This document shows positions 15,508-23,738 of a stretch of DNA of 64,000 bases, in pieces. The stretch comes from Oscillospiraceae bacterium (GTDB taxonomy: Bacteria > Bacillota > Clostridia > Oscillospirales > Oscillospiraceae): NCBI GenBank assembly GCA_902791215.1, contig CADAUZ010000010.1:55974-119973 (forward strand), written 5' to 3'. Each line of letters begins with the position of its first letter. The first letter of the stretch is position 1. Made by a program: the position numbers and the translations under genes. Under the pieces are notes generated by a model, which was not told where the DNA came from, did no database searches, and saw only the letters and a list, made by a program, of their open reading frames with translations.

Positions 15508-18500
15508 ATGTCTTTCGAAAAAGGCGGAAGAGCGGATAAGCAAGGAAACGTTTATGAGAATAGATGTCTAGCTCGGATATTGATTCGTCTTGTCGCTGAG
15601 GAGATTACCTCTGTCGTAGTCGAGCCAGTCGAAGAAAACTCTGATATTTGTGAGTTCTATACCGTTGCAAAGGACGGAAGAAAAACATACTACCAGTGCA
15701 AAGGCAGCAACGGAATGAACGATCATTGTCGGCCCAGTGATTTGCAGGGATATAATGTTTTCTCGAGAGTACAATCACTATTAAGAAGCGATCCAGATTG
15801 CAAATTCTGTTTCATTTCTCCCCTTTATTACGGCGGATTAGAGGATTTATGTGTTAGAGCAAAAACATATTCTTCGGCCGAAAGTTTTATCAAAAATGCC
15901 TTGACCAACAAAGAATTGCGAGCTGCTTTCAAAGACTGTGAAAAACATTTTAATTTAAGGCGAGACGATGTCGATCAACTAAACGAACTTATTAACACTT
16001 TATCTAGGTGTGAATTTCTTGTTCGTCCAAATAATTCCGAGACGATTCAAGATCTTGAGCAACTAGTTAGTATATACTTCTTCGGCATAGCGGAGACCTC
16101 TCGCGTTCTCTTGGAAAACTATGTGAACGATAAGGCTTTATATGGAAAAGAAATAACAGTTTCAGATGTTGTTAAGTATCTCCGCGAGAATGGAGTATCC
16201 CCTCGAGTTCGTATGGGCGATACCCGCATTGTTCCCGTTATCCATCGACTTAACAAGCGTTTTGTTGATTCCTATGATCCTATCCAAGGAAGCTTGTTTC
16301 ATAGAGAAAGCACCGAAAGATTAATTCATGAAATAGATGCGGGCAAGTCAGTTGTTCTGCACGGGAAAGCTGGTGTAGGAAAAAGTGGATGTGTTCGCGA
16401 ACTTATAAACTATTTGGAGAGCAATCATATTGATTATCTGGCCATTCAGCTGGACAAGCACATCCCTCATGATTTCGCAGATAAATATGGTGAGTCACTT
16501 GGATTACCGGGATCCCCAGTTAGCTGTTTGTCCGCCATATCAGGATCAAAGCCATGTGTCCTTATACTTGACCAGTTAGATGCTCTTCGATGGACAGCCA
16601 TGCACTCGTCTTCAGCTCTTGATATATGTAAAGAAATGATTGAGCAAGCGCGTGCGATCAACAAACACGCCAGCGGGCACATTTCGGTCGTCTTTTCTGT
16701 CAGAACTTTTGATTATGAGAATGACGCCGGTATTCAATCACTATTTAGCGAAGAAGAACAAGAAGAAAGAGAATCTTCCTGGTCCGAAATAAATGTTGGA
16801 AGCCTCACAGATGATGAGGTTAAGCAAATTGTCGGAGATGAGTATGACAAGCTTACTGGAAGAGTAAAAGAACTTATACGTGTTCCATCATCCCTGTATG
16901 TATGGCTAAAGCTTGATTCAAAGAGGCGGACGAATCAGATCGCATCCTCACAAGAGATGGTCCGTTCATGGTGGTCTCAGATACAGGATAATTATGCCGC
17001 TGCGGGGCACAATGGAGACTCTCTTGCAAGTTGTATTGATGAATTCGTTGCAGCAATCAGCAATTCAGCCTCTTTTTCGCTCCCTTATGCAATGTTTCCT
17101 AAATATACACATGAGATAGATTTTTTGGCTTCCTGTGGAGTTTTGCGACCGGAGAATAATACCGTTTCTTTTGTTCATCAGAGCTTTTTGGATTCATTTT
17201 TGCTTGCGAATGACCTGAACGCCATTTTCACCGGCAGGCAGGATCTGCTTTCCTTGGCTTTATCTTGGGGCACTCAAATGCCGATGTTTCGATATAGACT
17301 TTCGGCTCTTTTTCAAAACATTGCTGAAACGAATCAAGCCCTGTTTTCAAAGCAAGCAAAAGACCTGTTGGGGTCCGACCAGATCCATTATTATTTCAAG
17401 GCAGCAGTGTTTGAGACTATTGGCCAACTATTAACACCAGTATTTGCAACCTATAAGCTCCTAGATGAATTCTTTGAAACCGCTGACTGGCACAACTTTA
17501 TCTTACAGACTGTCTATGAACGCCATCCGGTATTTATTGAACATTTGGCAAAGAAGCCTGGCTTCGACTGGTTAAGCGAAGAAGGATTCCCGCTTCTGGT
17601 TTCGATGAGGTACTATTCCCCGGGCTTTGTTGCCTCAATATTACGAAAGATGATGGAAACCGGCGAGGCAAGTCCCGAAAAAGCGATAACAGTTCTTGGC
17701 ACAGAGATCGACAGAGAAAGCGAGGAGCTTTTTGCTCTTCGCATGGAAATATACGATAGTGACAGTTCTTTTCTCTCGGGTATTCACTTTGTCAATTTGG
17801 AGCGAACTCAGCCGGACCATATCATTCAGGTGTTGAACCGCGTTCTCGGTAATGCAGATACATATGGAGCGCAGCATGTCTATATAGATGATAAAGACCG
17901 CCCTAAATTCTGCGAGGAAAACTATATCAGTATTATTCGCTCGTTGTTTGATCTCCTGTGCAACAGCGCAAAAGACACGCCGCTGTCACTTCATCCCGGG
18001 ATTGATTTCAAGGGAAGATACTGGCTTCCTCGACAGCATGAAACAAGTATAGCTAGAGAGACGGTTGAGCTTGTAAAAACATCTCTCGGAATTCTGGCTC
18101 GAAATAACCCGGAGGAAGCCCTGGCTTACATTGAGAAAGCCGGGAGTTTTCGGAATGGGATTTCAAACGAATTGGCATTGTCAACGTTGCTTGCACTCCC
18201 CACCGATTACAGCGACTCTGCCATAGAATGGCTTCTAACCGATTTTGATAATCATATTCTTGACTGCATCAGCAATGAGTATGACTATCTTGCGACATGC
18301 AAGGACGTGTTGAAAAAACATTCCACCTCTTGTTCCGATGAATTATTTGCGCGATTGGAAGAAAGAATCTGCACCTGGAAGGGGGATCGAGAGAGGTTCA
18401 TAAGTAGCTACAAATACAGAATTGAACTTAATCGGACAAAAGAGCAAGAACCTGTTTTCTGGCCTGCATGGGGACACTTACAGAAAGCGCTGCTCCCGTT

Positions 18501-20055
18501 TCTCGATTCGACGCGTACAACTCAAAAGGCAAAAGAACTCCGTGCGGTGCTGAACAGAAATGAATGGGTGCGTTCAGATAGCTACCACGCTGGGATCCTA
18601 TCTGGCCCCGCAAGATCTGTCGTATCGACGATACATAAGAATGCGGCACGATTAAGCGACAATACCTGGCTGGAAATCATCAATTCCCATGTTGACGAAC
18701 AGCATTCCAGGATGCGCGAAAAAGATGACGGAGACTATTATTACGAGTCAACGCATTGGGCGTTTTCCCAAGACCTGGGATCCTGTGTGAAAAGCAATCC
18801 AACGCGCTACGCCAAGCTACTGCTCAAATTTCCTCAAAAGTGTTTTCCGGGCTATTATTCGGCTGTTCTTTACGGCTTGAACAATTCGGAGACAAACAGA
18901 ATTGATTTTACTCTTCTCTGTGATGTAATTCGCCATTGCACGAGCATTGATTCTGACGGTGTTCCAACAGCAATCGCCCGAATTGTTTCCGAACGTCAGG
19001 ATGAGGATTGGCCTGAAGACATCCTGTCCTATTTGGCCCAAACAGCTACAGGGCCATTGAAACCAGTCGGCAACGAAAGAATCTTTTCTTCACGTGAAGA
19101 TGACCCATTCCTGTCACCAGATGACATGGCAACAGCTGTGCTCAATTGTCCCCGAGGGGCTGCCGTCGATACGGTTGGAGATATTCTCATAAGCCATCCG
19201 GATTTAACTGAGACTTTTGCACCCTTAATGGAAACACTTGCCCAGGACGAAAGCGATGTGATCCGTTTTGCCTTAGTAAAGTGTGCCGCTGCATATTATG
19301 AGCCAAACCCCTCTTTTTCCAAGCAAATCTTTGACACCGTAATCGAGAAAGACCTTCTTGCGATGTGCGCCAGGCATTCCTTCTGGCTTATGAGAAAAGA
19401 TTTGCATACCTTGGAAGAACAGTACTTCCCATACCTTAAAGTGGCATGTGATTCTCCAAATCCGAAACTGGTCGTGCGCGCAGCTCAGATGGTTTGCATT
19501 ACAGCGATTCTTACATCAAGTAGGCAAGTGATAGATTATCTATATTCTCATTCTTGGTCTAAAGAAACCATGGATAAGATATGTCTAGAAGCAACATATG
19601 CATTTGAAAATGACGAATATCGTACAATCAGTCAGGCAATCCTCGAACACTTTCTTGAGACCGATGCGGCCAGCCTTCATAGTATAAACCGGCTGTTCCA
19701 TGATAAACGACTTGATTTGCGGCGCGATGAAGGTTTTATTTCTCTTATTTTGAAAAAGCGCGCTGATATCGACACTACAAATGCCTTTATTGATTTCATT
19801 AAAACACAGAACGGCGAGTTGTCCGCTTTTGCCGAAATCATAAAAACAGCTGTCGAAAGTGTTGCTGAAGGAACGAGGGCTTGGCAGAGATATCGTATTG
19901 AAGATGGCCTTGTCCATGCTGTTATTCGGTTAATTGATTCAGCTAATGGGGATAATGCGCTAACAGAATGCTGTCTAGATATTTTAGATGAGATTTATCG
20001 GAAGCGGGTTTTAACAGACTCGGCGATCTCTAAGCTGCTTGAAGGGGTAGAATAA
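15508..20055 (+). CDS. Cap4-like nuclease fused to STAND-type ATPase (candidate defence protein)
   Basis: A 1515-residue protein. Residues 1-110 resemble the DUF4297/Cap4 dsDNA endonuclease: GGRADKQGNVYENRCLARIL, then DICEFYTVAKDG and YYQCKGSNG, a PD-(D/E)XK-type E...D...Q-x-K layout. The ATPase has Walker A HGKAGVGKSG near residue 290 and Walker B CVLILDQLDAL near 355, then a helical part and a long C-terminal region of about 900 residues that looks like helical repeats. This effector-ATPase-sensor order is that of STAND anti-phage proteins (Avs and relatives), where a phage protein bound by the C terminus activates the nuclease. AGGGGTG precedes the ATG. It is the sole rightward gene of cassette A. 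Confidence 0.75.
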   Translation: MSFEKGGRADKQGNVYENRCLARILIRLVAEEITSVVVEPVEENSDICEFYTVAKDGRKTYYQCKGSNGMNDHCRPSDLQGYNVFSRVQSLLRSDPDCKFCFISPLYYGGLEDLCVRAKTYSSAESFIKNALTNKELRAAFKDCEKHFNLRRDDVDQLNELINTLSRCEFLVRPNNSETIQDLEQLVSIYFFGIAETSRVLLENYVNDKALYGKEITVSDVVKYLRENGVSPRVRMGDTRIVPVIHRLNKRFVDSYDPIQGSLFHRESTERLIHEIDAGKSVVLHGKAGVGKSGCVRELINYLESNHIDYLAIQLDKHIPHDFADKYGESLGLPGSPVSCLSAISGSKPCVLILDQLDALRWTAMHSSSALDICKEMIEQARAINKHASGHISVVFSVRTFDYENDAGIQSLFSEEEQEERESSWSEINVGSLTDDEVKQIVGDEYDKLTGRVKELIRVPSSLYVWLKLDSKRRTNQIASSQEMVRSWWSQIQDNYAAAGHNGDSLASCIDEFVAAISNSASFSLPYAMFPKYTHEIDFLASCGVLRPENNTVSFVHQSFLDSFLLANDLNAIFTGRQDLLSLALSWGTQMPMFRYRLSALFQNIAETNQALFSKQAKDLLGSDQIHYYFKAAVFETIGQLLTPVFATYKLLDEFFETADWHNFILQTVYERHPVFIEHLAKKPGFDWLSEEGFPLLVSMRYYSPGFVASILRKMMETGEASPEKAITVLGTEIDRESEELFALRMEIYDSDSSFLSGIHFVNLERTQPDHIIQVLNRVLGNADTYGAQHVYIDDKDRPKFCEENYISIIRSLFDLLCNSAKDTPLSLHPGIDFKGRYWLPRQHETSIARETVELVKTSLGILARNNPEEALAYIEKAGSFRNGISNELALSTLLALPTDYSDSAIEWLLTDFDNHILDCISNEYDYLATCKDVLKKHSTSCSDELFARLEERICTWKGDRERFISSYKYRIELNRTKEQEPVFWPAWGHLQKALLPFLDSTRTTQKAKELRAVLNRNEWVRSDSYHAGILSGPARSVVSTIHKNAARLSDNTWLEIINSHVDEQHSRMREKDDGDYYYESTHWAFSQDLGSCVKSNPTRYAKLLLKFPQKCFPGYYSAVLYGLNNSETNRIDFTLLCDVIRHCTSIDSDGVPTAIARIVSERQDEDWPEDILSYLAQTATGPLKPVGNERIFSSREDDPFLSPDDMATAVLNCPRGAAVDTVGDILISHPDLTETFAPLMETLAQDESDVIRFALVKCAAAYYEPNPSFSKQIFDTVIEKDLLAMCARHSFWLMRKDLHTLEEQYFPYLKVACDSPNPKLVVRAAQMVCITAILTSSRQVIDYLYSHSWSKETMDKICLEATYAFENDEYRTISQAILEHFLETDAASLHSINRLFHDKRLDLRRDEGFISLILKKRADIDTTNAFIDFIKTQNGELSAFAEIIKTAVESVAEGTRAWQRYRIEDGLVHAVIRLIDSANGDNALTECCLDILDEIYRKRVLTDSAISKLLEGVE

Positions 20056-20146
20056 TACATTTAGATGGTTGATAGGAATGCTGTTGGTTGTGGCGAAGGA
20101 ATTTGATACTGGAGGATAACAAGGTAAATAACTAAAGCAATATAAG

Positions 20147-20196
20147 CTCAACACGCATCCAACATAAGTCTAAGTGCTGGGTGCGTGTTGAGTTTT
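20147..20196 (+). terminator. Terminator of the nuclease/ATPase gene
   Basis: A 15-bp stem (20147-20161 and 20178-20192, one G-U) followed by TTTT, 92 bp after the stop. It ends cassette A just before repeat R2. I see no gene between 20056 and 20539. Confidence 0.8.
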
Positions 20197-20259
20197 CATT
20201 GCTCGTATACTGTGGTACTACCTTATTCTGCCTGCAATACCATAAAGGTCCAAAATGTC

Positions 20260-20390
20260 GACCCGCAGCAATGACATTGGAAATATGGCAATTATTCAGC
20301 CTTTCCATGTTGGATTTAGCTGAAAGGACGGAGACGGATTAGCACATAATGACGGAATGCGACACGTCTTCCATGCACATCTGCAAGGGG
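20260..20390 (+). repeat. Direct repeat R2 (between cassettes A and B)
   Basis: The most diverged of the three repeats. It keeps the start GACCCG, ACATTGGAAA, the conserved TTCCATGTTGGATTTAGC segment, the stop codon and the end CCATGCACATCTGCAAGGGG. The frame reads MTLEIWQLFSLSMLDLAER with a stop at the same relative place as in R1 and R3. Confidence 0.75.
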
Positions 20391-20436
20391 TGTTCAAAAC
20401 TGCGCAGCAAGAAGACCTCCGAAGAATGTCTTCCTT

Positions 20437-20475
20437 AAAAAGAAGAATATCGAACAGCTCGACATTCTTCTTTTT
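20437..20475 (+). terminator. A/T-rich terminator-like hairpin before cassette B
   Basis: Arms 20437-20453 and 20459-20475 pair over 17 positions with one mismatch around ACAGC, ending in TTTTT. It lies immediately upstream of the cassette B promoter and may shield the operon from outside transcription. Confidence 0.65.
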
Positions 20476-20479
20476 ACAT

Positions 20480-20508
20480 TTGACTTTCTTCTTTTTGTTG
20501 GTTATACT
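20480..20508 (+). promoter_or_regulatory. Promoter of the cassette B operon
   Basis: TTGACT (20480-20485), a 17-bp spacer and TATACT (20503-20508). Transcription should start near 20515, 25 bases before the first ATG. Confidence 0.75.
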
Positions 20509-20539
20509 ATATGCGAACCTTATGAAAAGGAGAATGCTT

Positions 20540-22402
20540 ATGCCGGATAGAATCCTCGTAAAAGATGCAGCGGCACAATGGGGCTTGACAGAGCGGCGTG
20601 TTGCAAGTATGTGCAAGGATGGCCGGATCCCCGGCGCATACAAAGAAGGCGGAACATGGTATATCCCGGCTGATGCGGAAAAGCCCGTTGATGGGCGTGT
20701 GCGCACCGGCGCCTACAAGAAAGCGTCGAGCAAAATAAAGCTGCCTCTCCCGGTTGGCATTTCCGACTACCGGGTCGCGTCAACGGAATACTACTATGTG
20801 GACAAGACCCTGATGATCAAGGACTTCCTGGATGAGCGGCCGCAGGTGGCACTGTTTACCCGCCCTCGGCGCTTTGGCAAAACCCTGAACATGGACATGC
20901 TGCGAACCTTCTTTGAGAAAACAGACGAGGATACCTCTGTCTATTTCCGGGATAAGGCGATCTGGAAGCAGGGAGAGAAATATCGGGCCTATCAGGGGAA
21001 ATACCCCGTGATCTTCCTCAGCTTCAAGGATGTCAAATGTGAGACATGGCAGGAAACGCTCCAGAAGTTGGCCGAGATCATCGGCAGCGAATTTGCCCGG
21101 CATACAGAGTTGCTCACAACGGAAGCTTGCAACGATGTGGACAAGGCAACCTTCCGCCGCATTATGGAGCGGGCAGCAAGCGATGTGGAACTCTCCAGCG
21201 CCTTGCTGACCTTGACCAGAATGCTCCATGAGCATCATAAGATCGCACCTATTATCATCATTGATGAATATGACACCCCGATCCAGCAGGGACACACCCG
21301 TGATTTTTACGATCAGGTCATCCTGTTTATGCGAAATCTCTTCTCCGGCGGCCTGAAGGACAACAGCCATCTGACCTTTGGCTTCCTCACTGGGATTCTT
21401 CGTGTGGCCAAGGAGAGCATTTTCAGCGGGCTGAACAATCTTTCAGTGTATTCCATTATGGATAACAACTTCAGCCAGTATTTCGGCTTTACCCACGACG
21501 AGGTAAAGCATATGGCTGCCTACTATGGTGCGGGCGGTAACTACAGCGAGCTGTGCGAGTGGTATGACGGCTATCGCTTTGGAGAGAGCGACATCTTCAA
21601 TCCCTGGTCGGTGATCAACTACTTTCAGCGAAAGTGTAAGCTGCAAGCTTACTGGGTATCCACCAGCTCCAACGATGTTATTGGCGAGGTGCTGGCCGTG
21701 ACATCACCCGATCTTTACGAAGAACTGTATGCTCTCTTGCGGGGAGAAACAATCACCACCTATATCGACACCGGAGTCGTATACCCGCAGATCGGCAGCG
21801 ATCCTTCCTCCGTCTATAGCTTTCTGCTGGTCACCGGGTATTTGAAGTTGGTCAATGTCGTGCCGCCGCTGGGAGAGGGCGCACTGTGTGAGGTTGCTTT
21901 ACCCAATCAGGAAATTGCTTTCGTTTATAAGAAAGAGATCCTGGATAAGCTCAGCGTGTTTATTCCGCAGTCTATGTCCATCGCCATCCAGAAGGCGATC
22001 TATTCCGGCAATGCTGATTCTCTGCAAAAACAAATGCGGCAGCTTTTGCTGCAATCGGTCAGCTCTTTCGATACCTCTCACGAGGTTTTTTATCATGGAC
22101 TGCTGCTCGGTCTTTGCGCCATGATGGATAACCGCTACTATATCAGTTCGAACCGGGAATCCGGCGAGGGACGCTTTGATATCCAGCTTATGCCGAAAAC
22201 AAACAATCTGCCCGGCATCCTGATCGAAGTGAAATGGATGAAGAATGCCAGTCAGCAGGATCTTGCAGCACTTGCGCAAAGCGCGATCCGGCAAATCAAC
22301 GAAAAGCACTACGAGACCGAGCTGCGTACTCACGGTGTGAAGCAAATCCTCAAATACGGAGCTGCCTTCAGCGGCAAAAACGTTGAGATTTGCATGGAGT
22401 AA
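20540..22402 (+). CDS. HTH - AAA-ATPase-like - PD-(D/E)XK nuclease protein
   Basis: A 620-residue protein. Residues 1-50 form a MerR/excisionase-like helix-turn-helix (LVKDAAAQWGLTERRVASMC, then GTWYIPADAEKP). Residues 65-350 match AAA-ATPase_like (PF09820): VGISDYRV, YYVDKTLMIKDFL, RPRRFGKTLNMDML (P-loop variant) and IIIIDEYDTPI (Walker B). The C-terminal 110 residues are the DUF1703/PDDEXK_9 nuclease (GEGRFDIQLMP, ILIEVKWMK). Such proteins are common gut mobile-element or defence components; the extra HTH is unusual. AAAAGGAG precedes the ATG. It heads the cassette B operon. Confidence 0.85.
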   Translation: MPDRILVKDAAAQWGLTERRVASMCKDGRIPGAYKEGGTWYIPADAEKPVDGRVRTGAYKKASSKIKLPLPVGISDYRVASTEYYYVDKTLMIKDFLDERPQVALFTRPRRFGKTLNMDMLRTFFEKTDEDTSVYFRDKAIWKQGEKYRAYQGKYPVIFLSFKDVKCETWQETLQKLAEIIGSEFARHTELLTTEACNDVDKATFRRIMERAASDVELSSALLTLTRMLHEHHKIAPIIIIDEYDTPIQQGHTRDFYDQVILFMRNLFSGGLKDNSHLTFGFLTGILRVAKESIFSGLNNLSVYSIMDNNFSQYFGFTHDEVKHMAAYYGAGGNYSELCEWYDGYRFGESDIFNPWSVINYFQRKCKLQAYWVSTSSNDVIGEVLAVTSPDLYEELYALLRGETITTYIDTGVVYPQIGSDPSSVYSFLLVTGYLKLVNVVPPLGEGALCEVALPNQEIAFVYKKEILDKLSVFIPQSMSIAIQKAIYSGNADSLQKQMRQLLLQSVSSFDTSHEVFYHGLLLGLCAMMDNRYYISSNRESGEGRFDIQLMPKTNNLPGILIEVKWMKNASQQDLAALAQSAIRQINEKHYETELRTHGVKQILKYGAAFSGKNVEICME

Positions 22403-22419
22403 AACGGGAGGATCAGAAA

Positions 22420-23157
22420 ATGACAGAGCTGGAAATCATGCAGCACGCCAAGGACTATTTGGACAAGCTGGCAAAGGGCATCGACCCGCTGACGGGTCGA
22501 GAGGTGCCGGAGGATGATGTCATCAACAATGTCCGCATCTCCCGCTGCTTATTCTATGTGTCGGATATACTGCGGCAGGTGATCGAAAACGGCGGCGTGA
22601 TCGGCACTCCCACGAAGAAGAGAGCTCTTGTCCCTTATGCCCTGCCCTATGGGGAACGCAGCCGCTACACATTTGGCGAGTGGCCGCTCAGTGCAAGCCA
22701 GGTAGCCCAGCGGCTCAATGAGCTGGTGGATCTAAGCGCCATGCAGAAGCTGAAAACCACCAGCATTACCAAGTTTCTGCTGCAATCCGGGTTGCTGTTC
22801 GAGGAAGAAGCCCCAAGCGGCAACAAGAACAAGCGACCGACAGAAGCCGGCTGGAAGCTGGGCATTTCTACGCAGCAGCGCAGCGGGCAAAACGGAGATT
22901 ATACCGCCGTGGTCTATGATCAGCAGGCCCAGCAGTTCATTTTGGACAATCTGGACGCAATCATCGCGATCAACGCGACTCCGCTGCATGAAAACCAGGG
23001 TAAGCCCTGGGAACCGGAAGAGGACGCGTATCTGCGGCAGGCTGTTCAGGCGGGCGAGGACGTCAAGGACATGTCCGCCGAGCTCAAGCGCACCCGGGCG
23101 GCCGTCCGCGCGAGGCTGAAAAAGCTAGGGCTGACGCAGGAAGGAGGAAAAGCATGA
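22420..23157 (+). CDS. Uncharacterised protein with C-terminal Myb/SANT-like helix-turn-helix
   Basis: A 245-residue protein found between a nuclease and a TOTE-type helicase. The N-terminal part (AKDYLDKLAKGIDPLTGREV, then VINNVRISRCLFYVSDILRQ) looks like a conserved domain of helicase-linked proteins. The last 50 residues (GKPWEPEEDAYLRQAVQAGE and AELKRTRAAVRARLKKLGL) read as a Myb/SANT-like DNA-binding motif. GGAGG lies before the ATG at 22420, 17 bp after the previous stop. Its stop overlaps the next start by four bases, so the products are probably made together. Confidence 0.7.
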   Translation: MTELEIMQHAKDYLDKLAKGIDPLTGREVPEDDVINNVRISRCLFYVSDILRQVIENGGVIGTPTKKRALVPYALPYGERSRYTFGEWPLSASQVAQRLNELVDLSAMQKLKTTSITKFLLQSGLLFEEEAPSGNKNKRPTEAGWKLGISTQQRSGQNGDYTAVVYDQQAQQFILDNLDAIIAINATPLHENQGKPWEPEEDAYLRQAVQAGEDVKDMSAELKRTRAAVRARLKKLGLTQEGGKA

Positions 23158-23738
23158 AGAAAGAAAACGGAGCAACTTTGTCGTCTGAAGAAAGCAGTAA
23201 CTTTTTCCGTCTGTTCTTCCCCTTGCTGCAAGCGGTCAATTACAACTATGAGATTAGTGACACGTTGGAGGAACAACTTCGCGCGGGACGCCCCAGTATG
23301 AGGGATCTCAAGGAAGTAGCAACTGCCTTGTGGGAAGATACGGGTATCTTGGACGAATACATAAAAGCAGTTTCAGAGCAATGCGGGCTGCCAGAAGAGG
23401 ATCGCCTGGTTCTGGAGAGTTGGAAGCATCCGGTCAGCGCGACGTTTGTCTTGGAGCGGCACCTCTCCAAAGGATCGATTTTTATCAACCCCGAAACCGG
23501 AAAGGTCTATTTAGTCAAAGGACTTACACAAAAATGGAGCGAGATGTTTCCCTGGGCGAAACCGCCTATTGTTCTGGAAGCAACACTCATTCCGTTCTGC
23601 GGCTGCATCATATCGGACGGCCTTGTAGCACCGCTTCGGGTCTCCCTGGGGCCCGGATACAAGGAGAGTTTTAAGCAACTATATCTCGAAGCCAAGCAAA
23701 GCGGGAAAATCATAACAAATCTTGATAAAGAGCCATGA
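23154..23738 (+). CDS. Uncharacterised cassette B protein (194 aa)
   Basis: I do not recognise a family. The sequence suggests a globular mixed alpha/beta protein: FFRLFFPLLQAVNYNYEISD at the start, RPSMRDLKEVATALWEDTGI, and a later segment TGKVYLVKGLTQKWSEMFP. The pattern 'VYLVKGLTQ.WSEM' recalls proteins of unknown function encoded with DEAD-box helicases. It overlaps both neighbours by four bases (ATGA), which indicates strict translational coupling with the primase-helicase that follows. Confidence 0.65.
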   Translation: MKKENGATLSSEESSNFFRLFFPLLQAVNYNYEISDTLEEQLRAGRPSMRDLKEVATALWEDTGILDEYIKAVSEQCGLPEEDRLVLESWKHPVSATFVLERHLSKGSIFINPETGKVYLVKGLTQKWSEMFPWAKPPIVLEATLIPFCGCIISDGLVAPLRVSLGPGYKESFKQLYLEAKQSGKIITNLDKEP

